64,000 nt of DNA, taken from assembly GCA_016794585.1 (NCBI GenBank), contig JAEUJM010000009.1, forward strand, positions 1 to 64,000, given 5' to 3'. The notes under the pieces were generated by a model. That model ran no database searches. It saw only the letters and a program-made list of their open reading frames with translations, and was not told the DNA's origin. Shown here in pieces: positions 23,643 through 31,448 of this stretch. The translations under genes and the position numbers were made by a program. The stretch comes from Acidimicrobiales bacterium. GTDB taxonomy: Bacteria; Actinomycetota; Acidimicrobiia; Acidimicrobiales; DATDAH01. Position 1 is the first letter of the stretch. Each line of letters opens with the position of its first letter.

Positions 23643-23683
23643 CCTATAAGTGTTCTCGGCCAAGACCAAGGAACACTTATAGG
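23643..23683. promoter_or_regulatory. Perfect 13-bp inverted repeat, likely AbiEi-type operator
   Basis: CCTATAAGTGTTC (23643-23655), 15 bases, GAACACTTATAGG (23671-23683). AT-rich in a GC-rich region and directly upstream of the AbiEi-like gene, it is a strong candidate for autoregulatory binding. Confidence 0.75.
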
Positions 23684-23732
23684 TGCGACTGACCGACCAG
23701 CGGTCGGTCTCGGCCCAGCGCGTTGGGCGACG

Positions 23733-23779
23733 CGTTCCCGAATCCGCCGAATCCATTCCCGACCGCCCTGCGATCCCCA
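23733..23779. repeat. Dispersed boundary repeat, copy C (head only)
   Basis: CGTTCCCGAATCCGCCGAAT followed by CCATTCCCGACC and CTGCGATCCC: the head of the repeat found in full at 18808 and 21677. The purine-rich tail is missing. It separates two divergent AbiE-like pairs. Confidence 0.65.
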
Positions 23780-23822
23780 ACCTACCAACCGGTTGCTGGA
23801 ACGAGCCCGCCGGATCAGATAG

Positions 23823-23850
23823 TATTTACAGATCATGCGACGAGTAAATA
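23823..23850. promoter_or_regulatory. Inverted repeat upstream of second AbiE-like pair
   Basis: TATTTAC (23823-23829), 14 bases, GTAAATA (23844-23850), ending 7 bases before the ATG at 23858. It is a probable operator for autoregulation; its sequence differs from the operator at 23643, as expected for an unrelated regulator. Confidence 0.6.
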
Positions 23851-23857
23851 GTTGACC

Positions 23858-24481
23858 ATGGGTGCCGATTCAGTCGCCGTGCCGAGGCTTTCGACGGCCC
23901 AGGGCCGAAACCCGTTCGCCGGCAAGGGTCTGGCCGTCACGGTGGCGCTGCTCCTGCACGGTGGGCGCCCGCAGTCGGTAGCCGACCTGGCGGAGCGGGC
24001 GGAGGCGAGTCGTCCGCTGGCGAGTCAGGTCGTGCGGCGCTTGCGCCAGCTCGGGCTCGTCGTCGGGGAGGTGAGTCAGGGTCGCGAGGGTCGACTACGA
24101 CCGACCCTCGATCTCTTGCTCGAAGGTGGCCGCCACTGGCCGGCTCCCGCCGCCAGCGTGATCGGGGGACGGCCGCCGATCGATGCTTTGCCGGTGGGCG
24201 GGGGCCCGGCCCTTCGGCTCTGGACCGACACGGCGTGGGAAGCGCCGCCCCGGCTGTATGTTCGCCGCCTCGATGACGCCCCGGGCCTGCTTGCGGACGC
24301 GGGCGGGTTCCTGGTGAGTGGCGGTGAGTCGGACTGGGAAATCGCCGTGGTCGACTTTCCGTTCACCGCCGGTCCCGTTCCTGCTCTGGTCAGCGCACTC
24401 GAACTCGCGGCGACGCCACGAGGCCGTGAGGTGCTGGCACCCCACCTGACGGATCTGACAAGCGGCTGGGAAGCTGAATGA
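23858..24481 (+). CDS. AbiEi-like helix-turn-helix regulator/antitoxin, second pair
   Basis: A 207-residue protein with a winged-helix segment at about 27-70 (VADLAERAEASRPLASQVVRR then LRQLGLV) and a C-terminal domain with alternating beta/alpha pattern ending near LAPHLTDLTSGWE. It has the same overall plan as the gene at 22951-23634 but no obvious residue-level match by eye. ATG 23858 is used; a TTG at 23852 is in frame. Its stop overlaps the nucleotidyltransferase start (ATGA). It is likely autoregulated through the dyad immediately upstream. Confidence 0.65.
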   Translation: MGADSVAVPRLSTAQGRNPFAGKGLAVTVALLLHGGRPQSVADLAERAEASRPLASQVVRRLRQLGLVVGEVSQGREGRLRPTLDLLLEGGRHWPAPAASVIGGRPPIDALPVGGGPALRLWTDTAWEAPPRLYVRRLDDAPGLLADAGGFLVSGGESDWEIAVVDFPFTAGPVPALVSALELAATPRGREVLAPHLTDLTSGWEAE

Positions 24482-25260
24482 GCGAACAGACGCCCGCGAC
24501 GCACATCTCGATCGCTGCGCCTGATGCGGTCGTGGCAAGTCTTCGGATCGTCGTGGACGCCTTACCCGGGGGAGTCGTGCTCGTCGGAGGTTGGGCGGTC
24601 CGGTGTCGGCTGCGCATGGCCCGAGCGGCGGTTCGGCCCACCGGGGACCTCGACCTTCTCCTCCGTGGCGATGCTCGGCCCGCTCGGGATGCGCTCGCCG
24701 CCGTGGACGCAATCCAGGCGGATCCGGAGCATCCCTGTCGCCTCGAGGGGCTCCCACTGCTCGTGGACCTTCTCCCCGACGGGGTCGACGTCGCCCGACC
24801 CGGCCGAGTGGATGAGCGCATCGAAGATCCTGACGGACTCGTGCTGCTCGTCCCACCGTTCGGCCTGCTGCTGGCACGAAGTGCGGAGTGGGTGCGGTTG
24901 GTCTCGGAGGCGGATGCCGACGGTTGCATGGTCCGGCTGCCGTCGGCAGGCGCGCTCTTCGCCGGGAAGGTGGCGAACGTCGCCCTGGACTTCCGCACAC
25001 CGGAGAAGAGAGCCAGCGACGGCGAGGATGTCGTTCGGCTCATCGAGGCCTTCGGTGCGCTCGCGCTCCTCGCCGATCTGGAGGAAGCGAACTCCGAAGA
25101 ACGGGCCGACCTGCATGACCACCTGGTCCGACTGGGTGCCGGCGGACTCGCCGGGCAGGCTCGTGCCGCCCGACTCGACCACGATCCCGATCGCCTACGA
25201 ATGGCGATCTCGCGCGCATGGTGGACGGACTGGCCTCCTAGCTCGCCGATCGTCGAGACG
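24478..25260 (+). pseudogene. Nucleotidyltransferase of second AbiE-like pair, 3' end replaced
   Basis: The domain covers about 255 codons: VVLVGGWAVRCRLR (nucleotide-binding turn), TGDLDLLLRGDARPARD (Asp-x-Asp metal site), LLVDLLPDGVDVA (third Asp), then a helical C-terminal part with AGKVANVALDFRTPEKRASD. After ISRAWWTDWP the frame enters repeat copy D (25259) and stays open without a stop to 26703, running out of frame through the next gene. The natural C-terminus and stop have therefore been lost by recombination at the repeat, or lie at a point I cannot place. The product may be non-functional. Confidence 0.6.
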
Positions 25261-25290
25261 TTCCGAACTCGGCGCAATCCGTTCCCGGGG
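25259..25290. repeat. Dispersed boundary repeat, copy D (short head)
   Basis: CGTTCCGAACTCGGCG then CAATCCGTTCCCGG: a degenerate copy of the repeat head. It is the last copy, at the junction between the toxin-antitoxin region and ordinary chromosome. Confidence 0.5.
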
Positions 25291-25351
25291 TGGCCCATTC
25301 TCGCCGGTGTGGCTCGTCAACGAGGGCGTGTTCCCTGCCGACAGACGGAGC

Positions 25352-26497
25352 ATGGTTCGTCGTCGCGCCCGAGCGATCGTGGCAGTGCTCGTCGCCGTCG
25401 GCTCGCTGGTCGCCCTGGAGGGCCGCGGCACGCCGCCGGCCGAGGCGGCGTGCACGGCGAGGAACCTCTCGGCGACGAAGCTGAACGAGATCTTCACCCG
25501 GCCCGGCGTCGGTCGCACCGCGACGGCACGCGGCTTCGGCGGGGGCGACTACCAGCGGGTGTATGCGTTGCCGGGCGGCCGGAACCTGTGGCTGTTCCAG
25601 GACATGTTCTTCAGCAACGACAACGACCTGCGCAACAGCTTGGAGGAAGCGGCCCACAACGCCGGCCTCGTGCAGACCGGCAACTGCTGGTCGCTCGTCG
25701 GTGGGCCGCGGATGCGCAACTTCATCGGGTCGTCCCTGACCACCCCGCTGCGCCGCTGGTTCTGGCCGATGGACGGCGAGATCGGCGCCGACGGGGCGCT
25801 GTGGATCTTCGTGGCCGAGATGAGCAACCCCAACGGCACCGGGGCCACGTGGGGCGCCCGACCGGTGGGGACGTGGGTGGCGCGGGTGCAGCCGTCCACG
25901 ATGCGGGTCCTGTCGTTCGAGCCGGCCAGGAACGCGGGCACCCGGCTGTACGGCTGGTCGGTGGTGAGCGACGCCAACTACTCGTACCTCTACGGCCACT
26001 GCTACCGGCAGTTCGTCAACCAGGTGGACGGCCCCGGTCAGTTCGACGCCGGCTGCATGCCGTTGTCGTACCTCGGCCGCGTGCCGAGGGGTCGCTTCGA
26101 CGTCGCGCCGACGTACTGGAACGGCACCAGGTGGACCACGAACCGGCACGGGGCGGCGCCCGTGATGACCCGCGGCCACGCCAACCCGATGGACGTCCAG
26201 CGCTTCGGCGACGTGTACGTGAACGTCACGAAGATCGACGACTGGTGGGGCTTCGCGATCCACGTCGACCGGGCGAGCCGGCCGCAGGGGCCCTGGACGG
26301 AGGTGCAGGCGATCGACGTGTTCGGCCTGCGGCGCTGCGCCGGCGAATGCGGCAACTACCACGCGAACCTGCTTCCGTACCTCGCCGGGAACGGGAGGAT
26401 GGTCGTGTCCCTCTCGAACGGCGGCCGGTTCGACCTCTGGCAGCGAAACGCGTACCTGTACCGGCCCGGCTTCCTCTCGGTGCCGGTGCCGGACTGA
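25352..26497 (+). CDS. Secreted hypothetical protein, possible beta-propeller
   Basis: A 381-residue protein with a signal peptide (basic MVRRRAR, hydrophobic core, cleavage near AEAACTA) and a large extracellular domain rich in aromatic residues. Repeating motifs such as LWLFQDMFFSND, GALWIFVAEMSN and WWGFAIHVDRAS alternate strand-like segments, as in DUF4185/glycoside-hydrolase-like five-bladed propellers. Cysteine pairs (GHCYRQF, GCMPLS, RRCAGECGNYH) suggest disulfides. I do not recognise a specific enzyme. GGAG stands one base before the ATG, unusually close, so the true start may be slightly downstream. It is the first gene right of the toxin-antitoxin region. Confidence 0.7.
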   Translation: MVRRRARAIVAVLVAVGSLVALEGRGTPPAEAACTARNLSATKLNEIFTRPGVGRTATARGFGGGDYQRVYALPGGRNLWLFQDMFFSNDNDLRNSLEEAAHNAGLVQTGNCWSLVGGPRMRNFIGSSLTTPLRRWFWPMDGEIGADGALWIFVAEMSNPNGTGATWGARPVGTWVARVQPSTMRVLSFEPARNAGTRLYGWSVVSDANYSYLYGHCYRQFVNQVDGPGQFDAGCMPLSYLGRVPRGRFDVAPTYWNGTRWTTNRHGAAPVMTRGHANPMDVQRFGDVYVNVTKIDDWWGFAIHVDRASRPQGPWTEVQAIDVFGLRRCAGECGNYHANLLPYLAGNGRMVVSLSNGGRFDLWQRNAYLYRPGFLSVPVPD

Positions 26498-26555
26498 CCT
26501 TCCCGCCGGCACGCGTGGCCGCTCGCCTCTCCATGGTGGTCGTTACGGTGGCCCC

Positions 26556-27527
26556 ATGGCTGCCAAGGCGCCGGCGGTGGAGGTCGAGGTGGGGGAGCGC
26601 ACGGTGCGCGTCTCGAATCCCGACCGGATCTACTTCCCCGACACCGGGACCACGAAGCTGGATCTTGTCGAGTACTACCTCGCGGTCGGGCCGGGCATCG
26701 TGAACGCCCTGCGGGAGCGCCCGTGCATGCTGCACCGCTTTCCCTCGGGCCTCGCCGGCGACAAGGTGCACCAGAAGCGGGTGCCCGCCGGCGCCCCGCC
26801 GTGGCTCGAGACCGTGGAGGTGTTCTTCCCCCGCTACAAGCGGACCGCCGACGAGCTGTGCGTGACCGAGCTGGCGCACGTGATCTGGGCGGTGCAGATG
26901 TCGACCGTCGAGTTCCACCCCTGGAACTCCCGGCGGGCCGACGTCGAGCAGCCCGACGAGTGGCGCATCGACCTCGATCCGATGCCCGACTGCCCGCCCG
27001 ACCGCACCCGCAGGGTGGCGGGGGTGGTCCACGAGGTGCTCGACGAGCTCGGCGCGGTGGGCTGGCCGAAGACCTCGGGCGGCAACGGGCTGCACATTTA
27101 CGTCCGCATCCCGCCCGAGCACGGCTTCGCCGACGTCCGGCGTGCCGCGCTGGCCTTCGCCCGAGAGGTCGAGCGCCGGGCGCCCGACGACGTCACCACC
27201 ACGTGGTGGCGCAAGGACCGGGACCCGGCCGCGCTGTTCGTCGACTACAACCAGAACGCCCGGGATCACACGATGGCGGCGGCGTACTCGGTGCGGGGGC
27301 TGCCGGCGGCGACGGTGTCGACGCCGATCACCTGGGACGAGGTCGACGACGTGGAGGCGGAGGACTTCACCGTGGCGACCGTGCCGGCCCGCTTCGCCGA
27401 GGTCGGCGACCTCCACGCCGGCATCGACGACGCCATCTTCGCGATCGACCCGCTGTTGGACTGGGCCGAGCGGGACGAGGCCGCAGGTGAGCCCACGGCG
27501 GGGCCGGAACCGGAACCCGGAGCCTGA
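26556..27527 (+). CDS. LigD-type polymerase/primase domain protein (stand-alone)
   Basis: A 323-residue protein of the LigD polymerase-domain (archaeo-eukaryotic primase) family used in bacterial non-homologous end joining. Motif I is IDLDPMP with the two metal aspartates, motif II is TSGGNGLHIYV, and motif III is in FVDYNQNARD. The N-terminal segment SNPDRIYFPDTG..K matches the family's usual 'K(V)lyP..g.TK' start. There is no ligase or phosphoesterase domain attached and no ku gene nearby, so it is one of the separate polymerase-domain proteins common in actinobacteria. It adds ribo- or deoxynucleotides at breaks or primes repair. Confidence 0.9.
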   Translation: MAAKAPAVEVEVGERTVRVSNPDRIYFPDTGTTKLDLVEYYLAVGPGIVNALRERPCMLHRFPSGLAGDKVHQKRVPAGAPPWLETVEVFFPRYKRTADELCVTELAHVIWAVQMSTVEFHPWNSRRADVEQPDEWRIDLDPMPDCPPDRTRRVAGVVHEVLDELGAVGWPKTSGGNGLHIYVRIPPEHGFADVRRAALAFAREVERRAPDDVTTTWWRKDRDPAALFVDYNQNARDHTMAAAYSVRGLPAATVSTPITWDEVDDVEAEDFTVATVPARFAEVGDLHAGIDDAIFAIDPLLDWAERDEAAGEPTAGPEPEPGA

Positions 27528-27531
27528 GGAC

Positions 27532-28569
27532 GTGCGCGCCGTCGTCATCGACGCGGCCCGGGCCCGCCCAGAGGTGCGCACGGTCGCAGAGCCGGCGACG
27601 CCCGAGGAGGGCGTGGTGGTGCAGGTCCTGGCGACCGGGCTGTGCCGCAGCGACTGGCACGGCTGGGCCGGCCACGACGACGACGTCACCTTCCCCCACG
27701 TTCCGGGCCACGAGCTGGCCGGCGTGGTCGTGGACGCCGGCCCCGAGGTCCGGAACTGGAAGGCCGGGGACCGGGTGACCGTCCCGTTCGTGTGCGGGTG
27801 CGGCCGGTGCGAGTACTGCCGAGCCGGCGACGCCCAGGTGTGCCCGCACCAGACGCAACCCGGCTTCACCCATTGGGGCTCGTTCGCGGAGTACGTGGCC
27901 CTCCACGCCGCCGACGTGAACCTGGTGGGGGTCCCCGACGACGTCGAGTTCGCCACCGCGGCCAGCCTCGGCTGCCGGTTCGCCACTGCCTACCGTGCGC
28001 TCGCCCACCGGGCCCGCGTCCGGGAAGGCGAGTGGATCACCGTCGTGGGCGCCGGCGGGGTCGGGCTCAGTGCGGTCATGATCGGCCATGCGCTCGGTGC
28101 CCGCGTGGTCGCCGTCGACCGGAATCCGGCCGCCCTCGCGCTGGCACAGGAGCTCGGCGCCGAGCAGGTGGTCCTCGCGGACGGCGCCGATGTCCCCGCC
28201 GCCCTCGCCGACCTGACCGGCGGCGGCAGCCACGTAGCGGTCGACGCGGTCGGCAGCGAGGCGACCTGCGCCGACGCGATCCTCTCGCTGCGACGGCGGG
28301 GCCGGCACGTGCAGGTCGGCCTGCTCCCGCCGGTCGAAGGACGTCATCCCCGGGTGCCGATGGCCCGGGTGATCGGATGGGAGCTCGACCTCCTCGGCAG
28401 CCACGGGATGGCGGCGGGCGACTACCCCGAGCTGCTGGCGCTGGTCGAAGAGGGCGTCCTGCAACCGCAGCGCCTGATCGAGCGCACCATCGACCTCGTC
28501 GAGGCGGCGGCGCTCCTGCCCCGCTTCGACCAGGCCCCCGTCGCCGGGATCACCGTCATCACCCCGTAG
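27532..28569 (+). CDS. Zinc-dependent alcohol dehydrogenase (MDR superfamily)
   Basis: A 345-residue medium-chain dehydrogenase. Catalytic zinc ligands lie in GLCRSDWHGW and GHELAG; the structural zinc loop has four cysteines in CGCGRCEYCRAGDAQVC; the NAD(P)-binding turn is VVGAGGVGLSAV, followed by Asp in VAVDRNP, suggesting NAD preference. GTG at 27532, preceded by TGAGGA, is chosen over a long upstream-open frame that shadows the LigD gene. It starts 4 bases after the LigD-like stop, so the two may be co-transcribed though functionally unrelated. The substrate is not predictable. Confidence 0.9.
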   Translation: MRAVVIDAARARPEVRTVAEPATPEEGVVVQVLATGLCRSDWHGWAGHDDDVTFPHVPGHELAGVVVDAGPEVRNWKAGDRVTVPFVCGCGRCEYCRAGDAQVCPHQTQPGFTHWGSFAEYVALHAADVNLVGVPDDVEFATAASLGCRFATAYRALAHRARVREGEWITVVGAGGVGLSAVMIGHALGARVVAVDRNPAALALAQELGAEQVVLADGADVPAALADLTGGGSHVAVDAVGSEATCADAILSLRRRGRHVQVGLLPPVEGRHPRVPMARVIGWELDLLGSHGMAAGDYPELLALVEEGVLQPQRLIERTIDLVEAAALLPRFDQAPVAGITVITP

Positions 28570-28683
28570 GACGCGCGCGGTGAGGCTCGCCGACGAGATC
28601 GGGTGCTTCGTCGCTCAGCGGGGGGAGGCCCCGGCTCTGGCGCCACCCGGTGATGGCGATCGTCGCTTCCTCGCACGGACGGC

Positions 28684-28712
28684 TTGGAGAAGAATTGACG
28701 GCGCCGTAAACT
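28684..28712 (+). promoter_or_regulatory. Promoter with palindromic operator for RHH/nucleotidyltransferase pair
   Basis: TTGGAG (28684-28689), 17 bases, TAAACT (28707-28712) are plausible -35 and -10 boxes. They would place transcription start at about 28719-28720, the ATG itself, so leaderless translation is likely. The spacer contains the perfect palindrome ACGGCGCCGT (28698-28707), a suitable ribbon-helix-helix site. Confidence 0.5.
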
Positions 28713-28719
28713 TGGCGCC

Positions 28720-29040
28720 ATGGGATCATCGACCGTCGCAATGACGGAGCGGCGACCTCCGGGTCGTCCCGCCGTTGGTGATCGCGTGGCCGTCCGCCTG
28801 ACGCCGGAGCTCCTGGCGGAGGTGGACCGTCGCGCTCGCGTACTCGGGCGATCCCGTGCCTCGGTGATCCGCTCGCTGCTCGGCGAGGCACTCGGGACGT
28901 CATCGCCGCCCGACGACGGCGTGGACCGCGCCCAGATCCGCCGGGCGCTCGCGCGGTCACCCGACGCACGGATCCGCCACATGAACGGGGTCGCCGACCA
29001 GCAGCGGCGACTTCGGGCCCGAGGTGGCGACGCCCGATGA
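28720..29040 (+). CDS. Ribbon-helix-helix (CopG-like) antitoxin
   Basis: A 106-residue protein whose central part DRVAVRLTPELLAEVDRRAR then LGRSRASVIRSLL is a ribbon-helix-helix DNA-binding unit (beta strand VAVRL, helix, GRSRASVIR turn and helix). A basic arm comes before it and a flexible basic tail after it, which could cover the toxin. ATG 28720 fits the leaderless promoter; ATG 28741 is an alternative. The stop overlaps the next start by four bases (ATGA). Confidence 0.75.
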   Translation: MGSSTVAMTERRPPGRPAVGDRVAVRLTPELLAEVDRRARVLGRSRASVIRSLLGEALGTSSPPDDGVDRAQIRRALARSPDARIRHMNGVADQQRRLRARGGDAR

Positions 29041-29540
29041 ACTTCGACTTCGATCGCATCGTCCGCACGCTGGCCGATCACGACGTCGACTACGTCCTCG
29101 TCGGCGGCATGGCCGCCGTCGCCCACGGGTCGACGCTGCCCACCGAAGACGTCGACATCACGCCGTCGCGGGCGCCGGACAACCTCGACCGCCTGGCCGC
29201 AGCGCTCGACGAGTTGGGGGCACGGATCCGTACGGCGGGCGAACCGGGCGGCGTGGACTTCCCCTGCACCGGTGCCTTCCTCGCAGCCATGCCGATGATG
29301 CTGAACCTGACCACAGAAGCCGGCGATGTGGACCTCACCATCCGCCCGTCAGGATTCGACGAGGGGTTCGACGACTTGTCCCCGAGGGCGTCGGCGATCG
29401 ATGTCGGTGGAGGCGTCGTCGTGCGGGTCGCGGCGCTCGACGACGTGATCGCCTCGAAGCGTGCGGCGGGACGGACGAAGGACCAGGCCGCCCTGCCCTA
29501 CCTCGAGGCGCTCGCAGACGAGATCGCTCGCGGCCACTGA
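29037..29540 (+). CDS. Nucleotidyltransferase-fold toxin candidate
   Basis: A 167-residue minimal nucleotidyltransferase: YVLVGGMAAVAHGS is the nucleotide-binding helix, TEDVDITPSR holds the Asp-x-Asp metal site, and GDVDLTIRP the third acidic strand; the tail ends KRAAGRTKDQAALPYLEAL, typical of this small family (DUF6036-like). Coupled translation with an RHH regulator points to a toxin-antitoxin pair. It is smaller than, and distinct from, the AbiEii-like proteins at 22163 and 24478, so the window holds three different nucleotidyltransferase toxins. Confidence 0.78.
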   Translation: MNFDFDRIVRTLADHDVDYVLVGGMAAVAHGSTLPTEDVDITPSRAPDNLDRLAAALDELGARIRTAGEPGGVDFPCTGAFLAAMPMMLNLTTEAGDVDLTIRPSGFDEGFDDLSPRASAIDVGGGVVVRVAALDDVIASKRAAGRTKDQAALPYLEALADEIARGH

Positions 29541-29653
29541 CGGAGCCCGACCCCTCGTACGGCCCGTAGCCGATGGGAGCGGCCGTCGGGCAGCGCGTTC
29601 ATCGAGGCGTGGATCTCCTCCTCGACGACCGAGCCCGCGGGCCGCCCCGGGCC

Positions 29654-31348
29654 TCAATCCCGGGAGAACTCGCGGAGGACGGTGCCGGGGCGGGCGCCGG
29701 TGTTGGCGCCCTCTTCGGTGACGACGACGCCGTTGACGAGGGTGGCGGCGTAGCCCGACGAGCCGACGCTGAAGCGGCCGGAGCCGCCCGGGATGTCGTT
29801 CGAGTACTGCGGGTAGCCGTAGGAGAGGCGCTCGGGGTCGAAGACGTTCACGTCGGCGTAGGCGCCGGCGCGGAGTGTCCCCCGGTCGACGAGGCCGAGC
29901 ACCCTCGCCGGCTTGGCGGTGAGACGGTGGACGGCGTCCGGGAGGGGAGCGGCGCCCTGCTCGCGGCTCCAGTAGGTGAGGTAGTGGGTCGGCGCGTCGG
30001 CGTCGCAGATCTGGCCGGCGTGGGCACCGGCGTCGCCGAGGCCCGGCAGGACGCCGTCGAGGGCGAGGAACTCCCCGAGGTGCTCGTGGGCGTCGTTGAA
30101 GAAGGCCACGCAGAAAAGCGCCCGGCCCTCGGTCTCGAGCAGCTGGTCGAGCACGATCTCGACGGGGTGGACGCCGGCCCGCTCGGCCAGCTCGGCCAAG
30201 GTGGGGCCGACGTAGTCGGGCTGCGGGGCGGTGCCGAGGGGGCGCACCCGCTCGGCGCCGAAACTGATGCCGTTGGCCTCGCCGTCGGCCACCAGCGCCC
30301 GGCGGGTGGCGGGCTCGCGGAGGGCCGCCACCCGGTCGGCGAGGGTGGGCAGGGCCATCAGCTCCTTCCACGCCGGCCCCCACGCCGGGGTCAGCTGGTG
30401 CAGGCCCAGCAGCAGCCCACTCGGGCGGGTCATGCCCAACGCGGTGATGCGGCCGGCGTCGGCGCGCACGCCGCCGAGGAAGTCGTCGTAGCGCTCGAGG
30501 ATGCGGGGCACCCGCTCGGGGTTGTTGCCGAGGGCGCCGGAGAAGAGGACGTCGCCGGCGCGCCCGGCCATCTCCCAGAGCAGGTCGAACTCCTCCCGGG
30601 TCCGAGTCTCGTTGAGCACGGCCTGGAAGATCCCACCGCCGGCCCGGTTCATGGCCGACGCGACGGCGAAGAGCTCCTCGTCGGGGGCGAACGTCCCCGG
30701 GACGCAGCGGCCGTCGGGCACCCGGTGACCGGTCAGGCGGGAGGTGGAGAAGCCCGCCGCCCCGCCGGCCACCGACTCCTCGACGATGGCGCCGATCCGG
30801 TCGAGCTCGGCCGGCGTGGGCGGCTCGTCGCCGAGCGAGCGCTCGCCCATGACGTGGTGGCGGACCGCGCAGTGGCCGACCAGGCCCACGACGTTCAGCG
30901 CCGGCCGCATCCGCTGCACCGAGTCGAGGTACTCCGGATACGTGGTCCAGTCCCACGGCAGCGAGTCGAGGATCGCCTCGTGGGGGATGTCCTCCACGCT
31001 CTCCATCATCTCGGCCAGGTAGCGACGTTCGCCGGGAGCGGCCGGAGCGAAGGCCACGCCGCAGTTGCCGATGAGCGCCGTGGTCACGCCGTGCCACGAC
31101 GACGACGTCATGCAAGGGTCCCACGCGATCTGGGCGTCGAGGTGGGTGTGGAGGTCGACGAAGCCCGGGGTGACGACGAGGCCGGCGGCGTCGATGGTCG
31201 ACCGCCCGGTTGCGCCGGCCAGGTCGCCGATCGCGGTGATGCGGTCGCCGTCGATGGCCACGTCGGCCCGCACGCCCTCGGCGCCGGTGCCGTCGAGCAC
31301 GGTGCCGCCCGTGATGACGACGTCGTGGATGGTGGTCGCGTCGGACAC
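29654..31348 (-). CDS. Amidohydrolase of the N-acyl-D-amino-acid deacylase type
   Basis: A 564-residue member of the amidohydrolase superfamily. The N-terminal metal motif is VDLHTHLDAQ, and LVGHCAVRHHVMG and the GDAGAHAGQICDA segment supply later metal-ligand histidine and aspartate. The C-terminal TLRAGAYADVNVFDPERL is the characteristic end of D-aminoacylase/dihydropyrimidinase relatives. It would hydrolyse an N-acyl or cyclic amide in the cytoplasm. GTG at 31348 follows GGGGGAGGG at about 6 bases. It is divergent from the DUF1214 gene, with 100 bases between. Confidence 0.85.
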   Translation of the reverse strand: MSDATTIHDVVITGGTVLDGTGAEGVRADVAIDGDRITAIGDLAGATGRSTIDAAGLVVTPGFVDLHTHLDAQIAWDPCMTSSSWHGVTTALIGNCGVAFAPAAPGERRYLAEMMESVEDIPHEAILDSLPWDWTTYPEYLDSVQRMRPALNVVGLVGHCAVRHHVMGERSLGDEPPTPAELDRIGAIVEESVAGGAAGFSTSRLTGHRVPDGRCVPGTFAPDEELFAVASAMNRAGGGIFQAVLNETRTREEFDLLWEMAGRAGDVLFSGALGNNPERVPRILERYDDFLGGVRADAGRITALGMTRPSGLLLGLHQLTPAWGPAWKELMALPTLADRVAALREPATRRALVADGEANGISFGAERVRPLGTAPQPDYVGPTLAELAERAGVHPVEIVLDQLLETEGRALFCVAFFNDAHEHLGEFLALDGVLPGLGDAGAHAGQICDADAPTHYLTYWSREQGAAPLPDAVHRLTAKPARVLGLVDRGTLRAGAYADVNVFDPERLSYGYPQYSNDIPGGSGRFSVGSSGYAATLVNGVVVTEEGANTGARPGTVLREFSRD

Positions 31349-31448
31349 AGGCCCTCCCCCGGGTTCGCGGCTCGGTCGATGCCGCGGCTGCGAGGACCAT
31401 CATCGCCCACCGGCCCCACGCTCGCCGCGGCCGGGCCAAGATGGGGCC

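Larger units (their letters stand above)
22076..23779. mobile_element. Deleted transposase-A unit 3 with AbiE-like cargo
   Basis: The remaining start of transposase A (22076-22111), the conserved GCGACGGTA at 22119-22127, a two-gene AbiE-like cargo (22163-23634) and the head of the boundary repeat (23733-23779) follow in the same order as in units 1 and 2. The left end and most of the transposase are gone. Confidence 0.45.
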
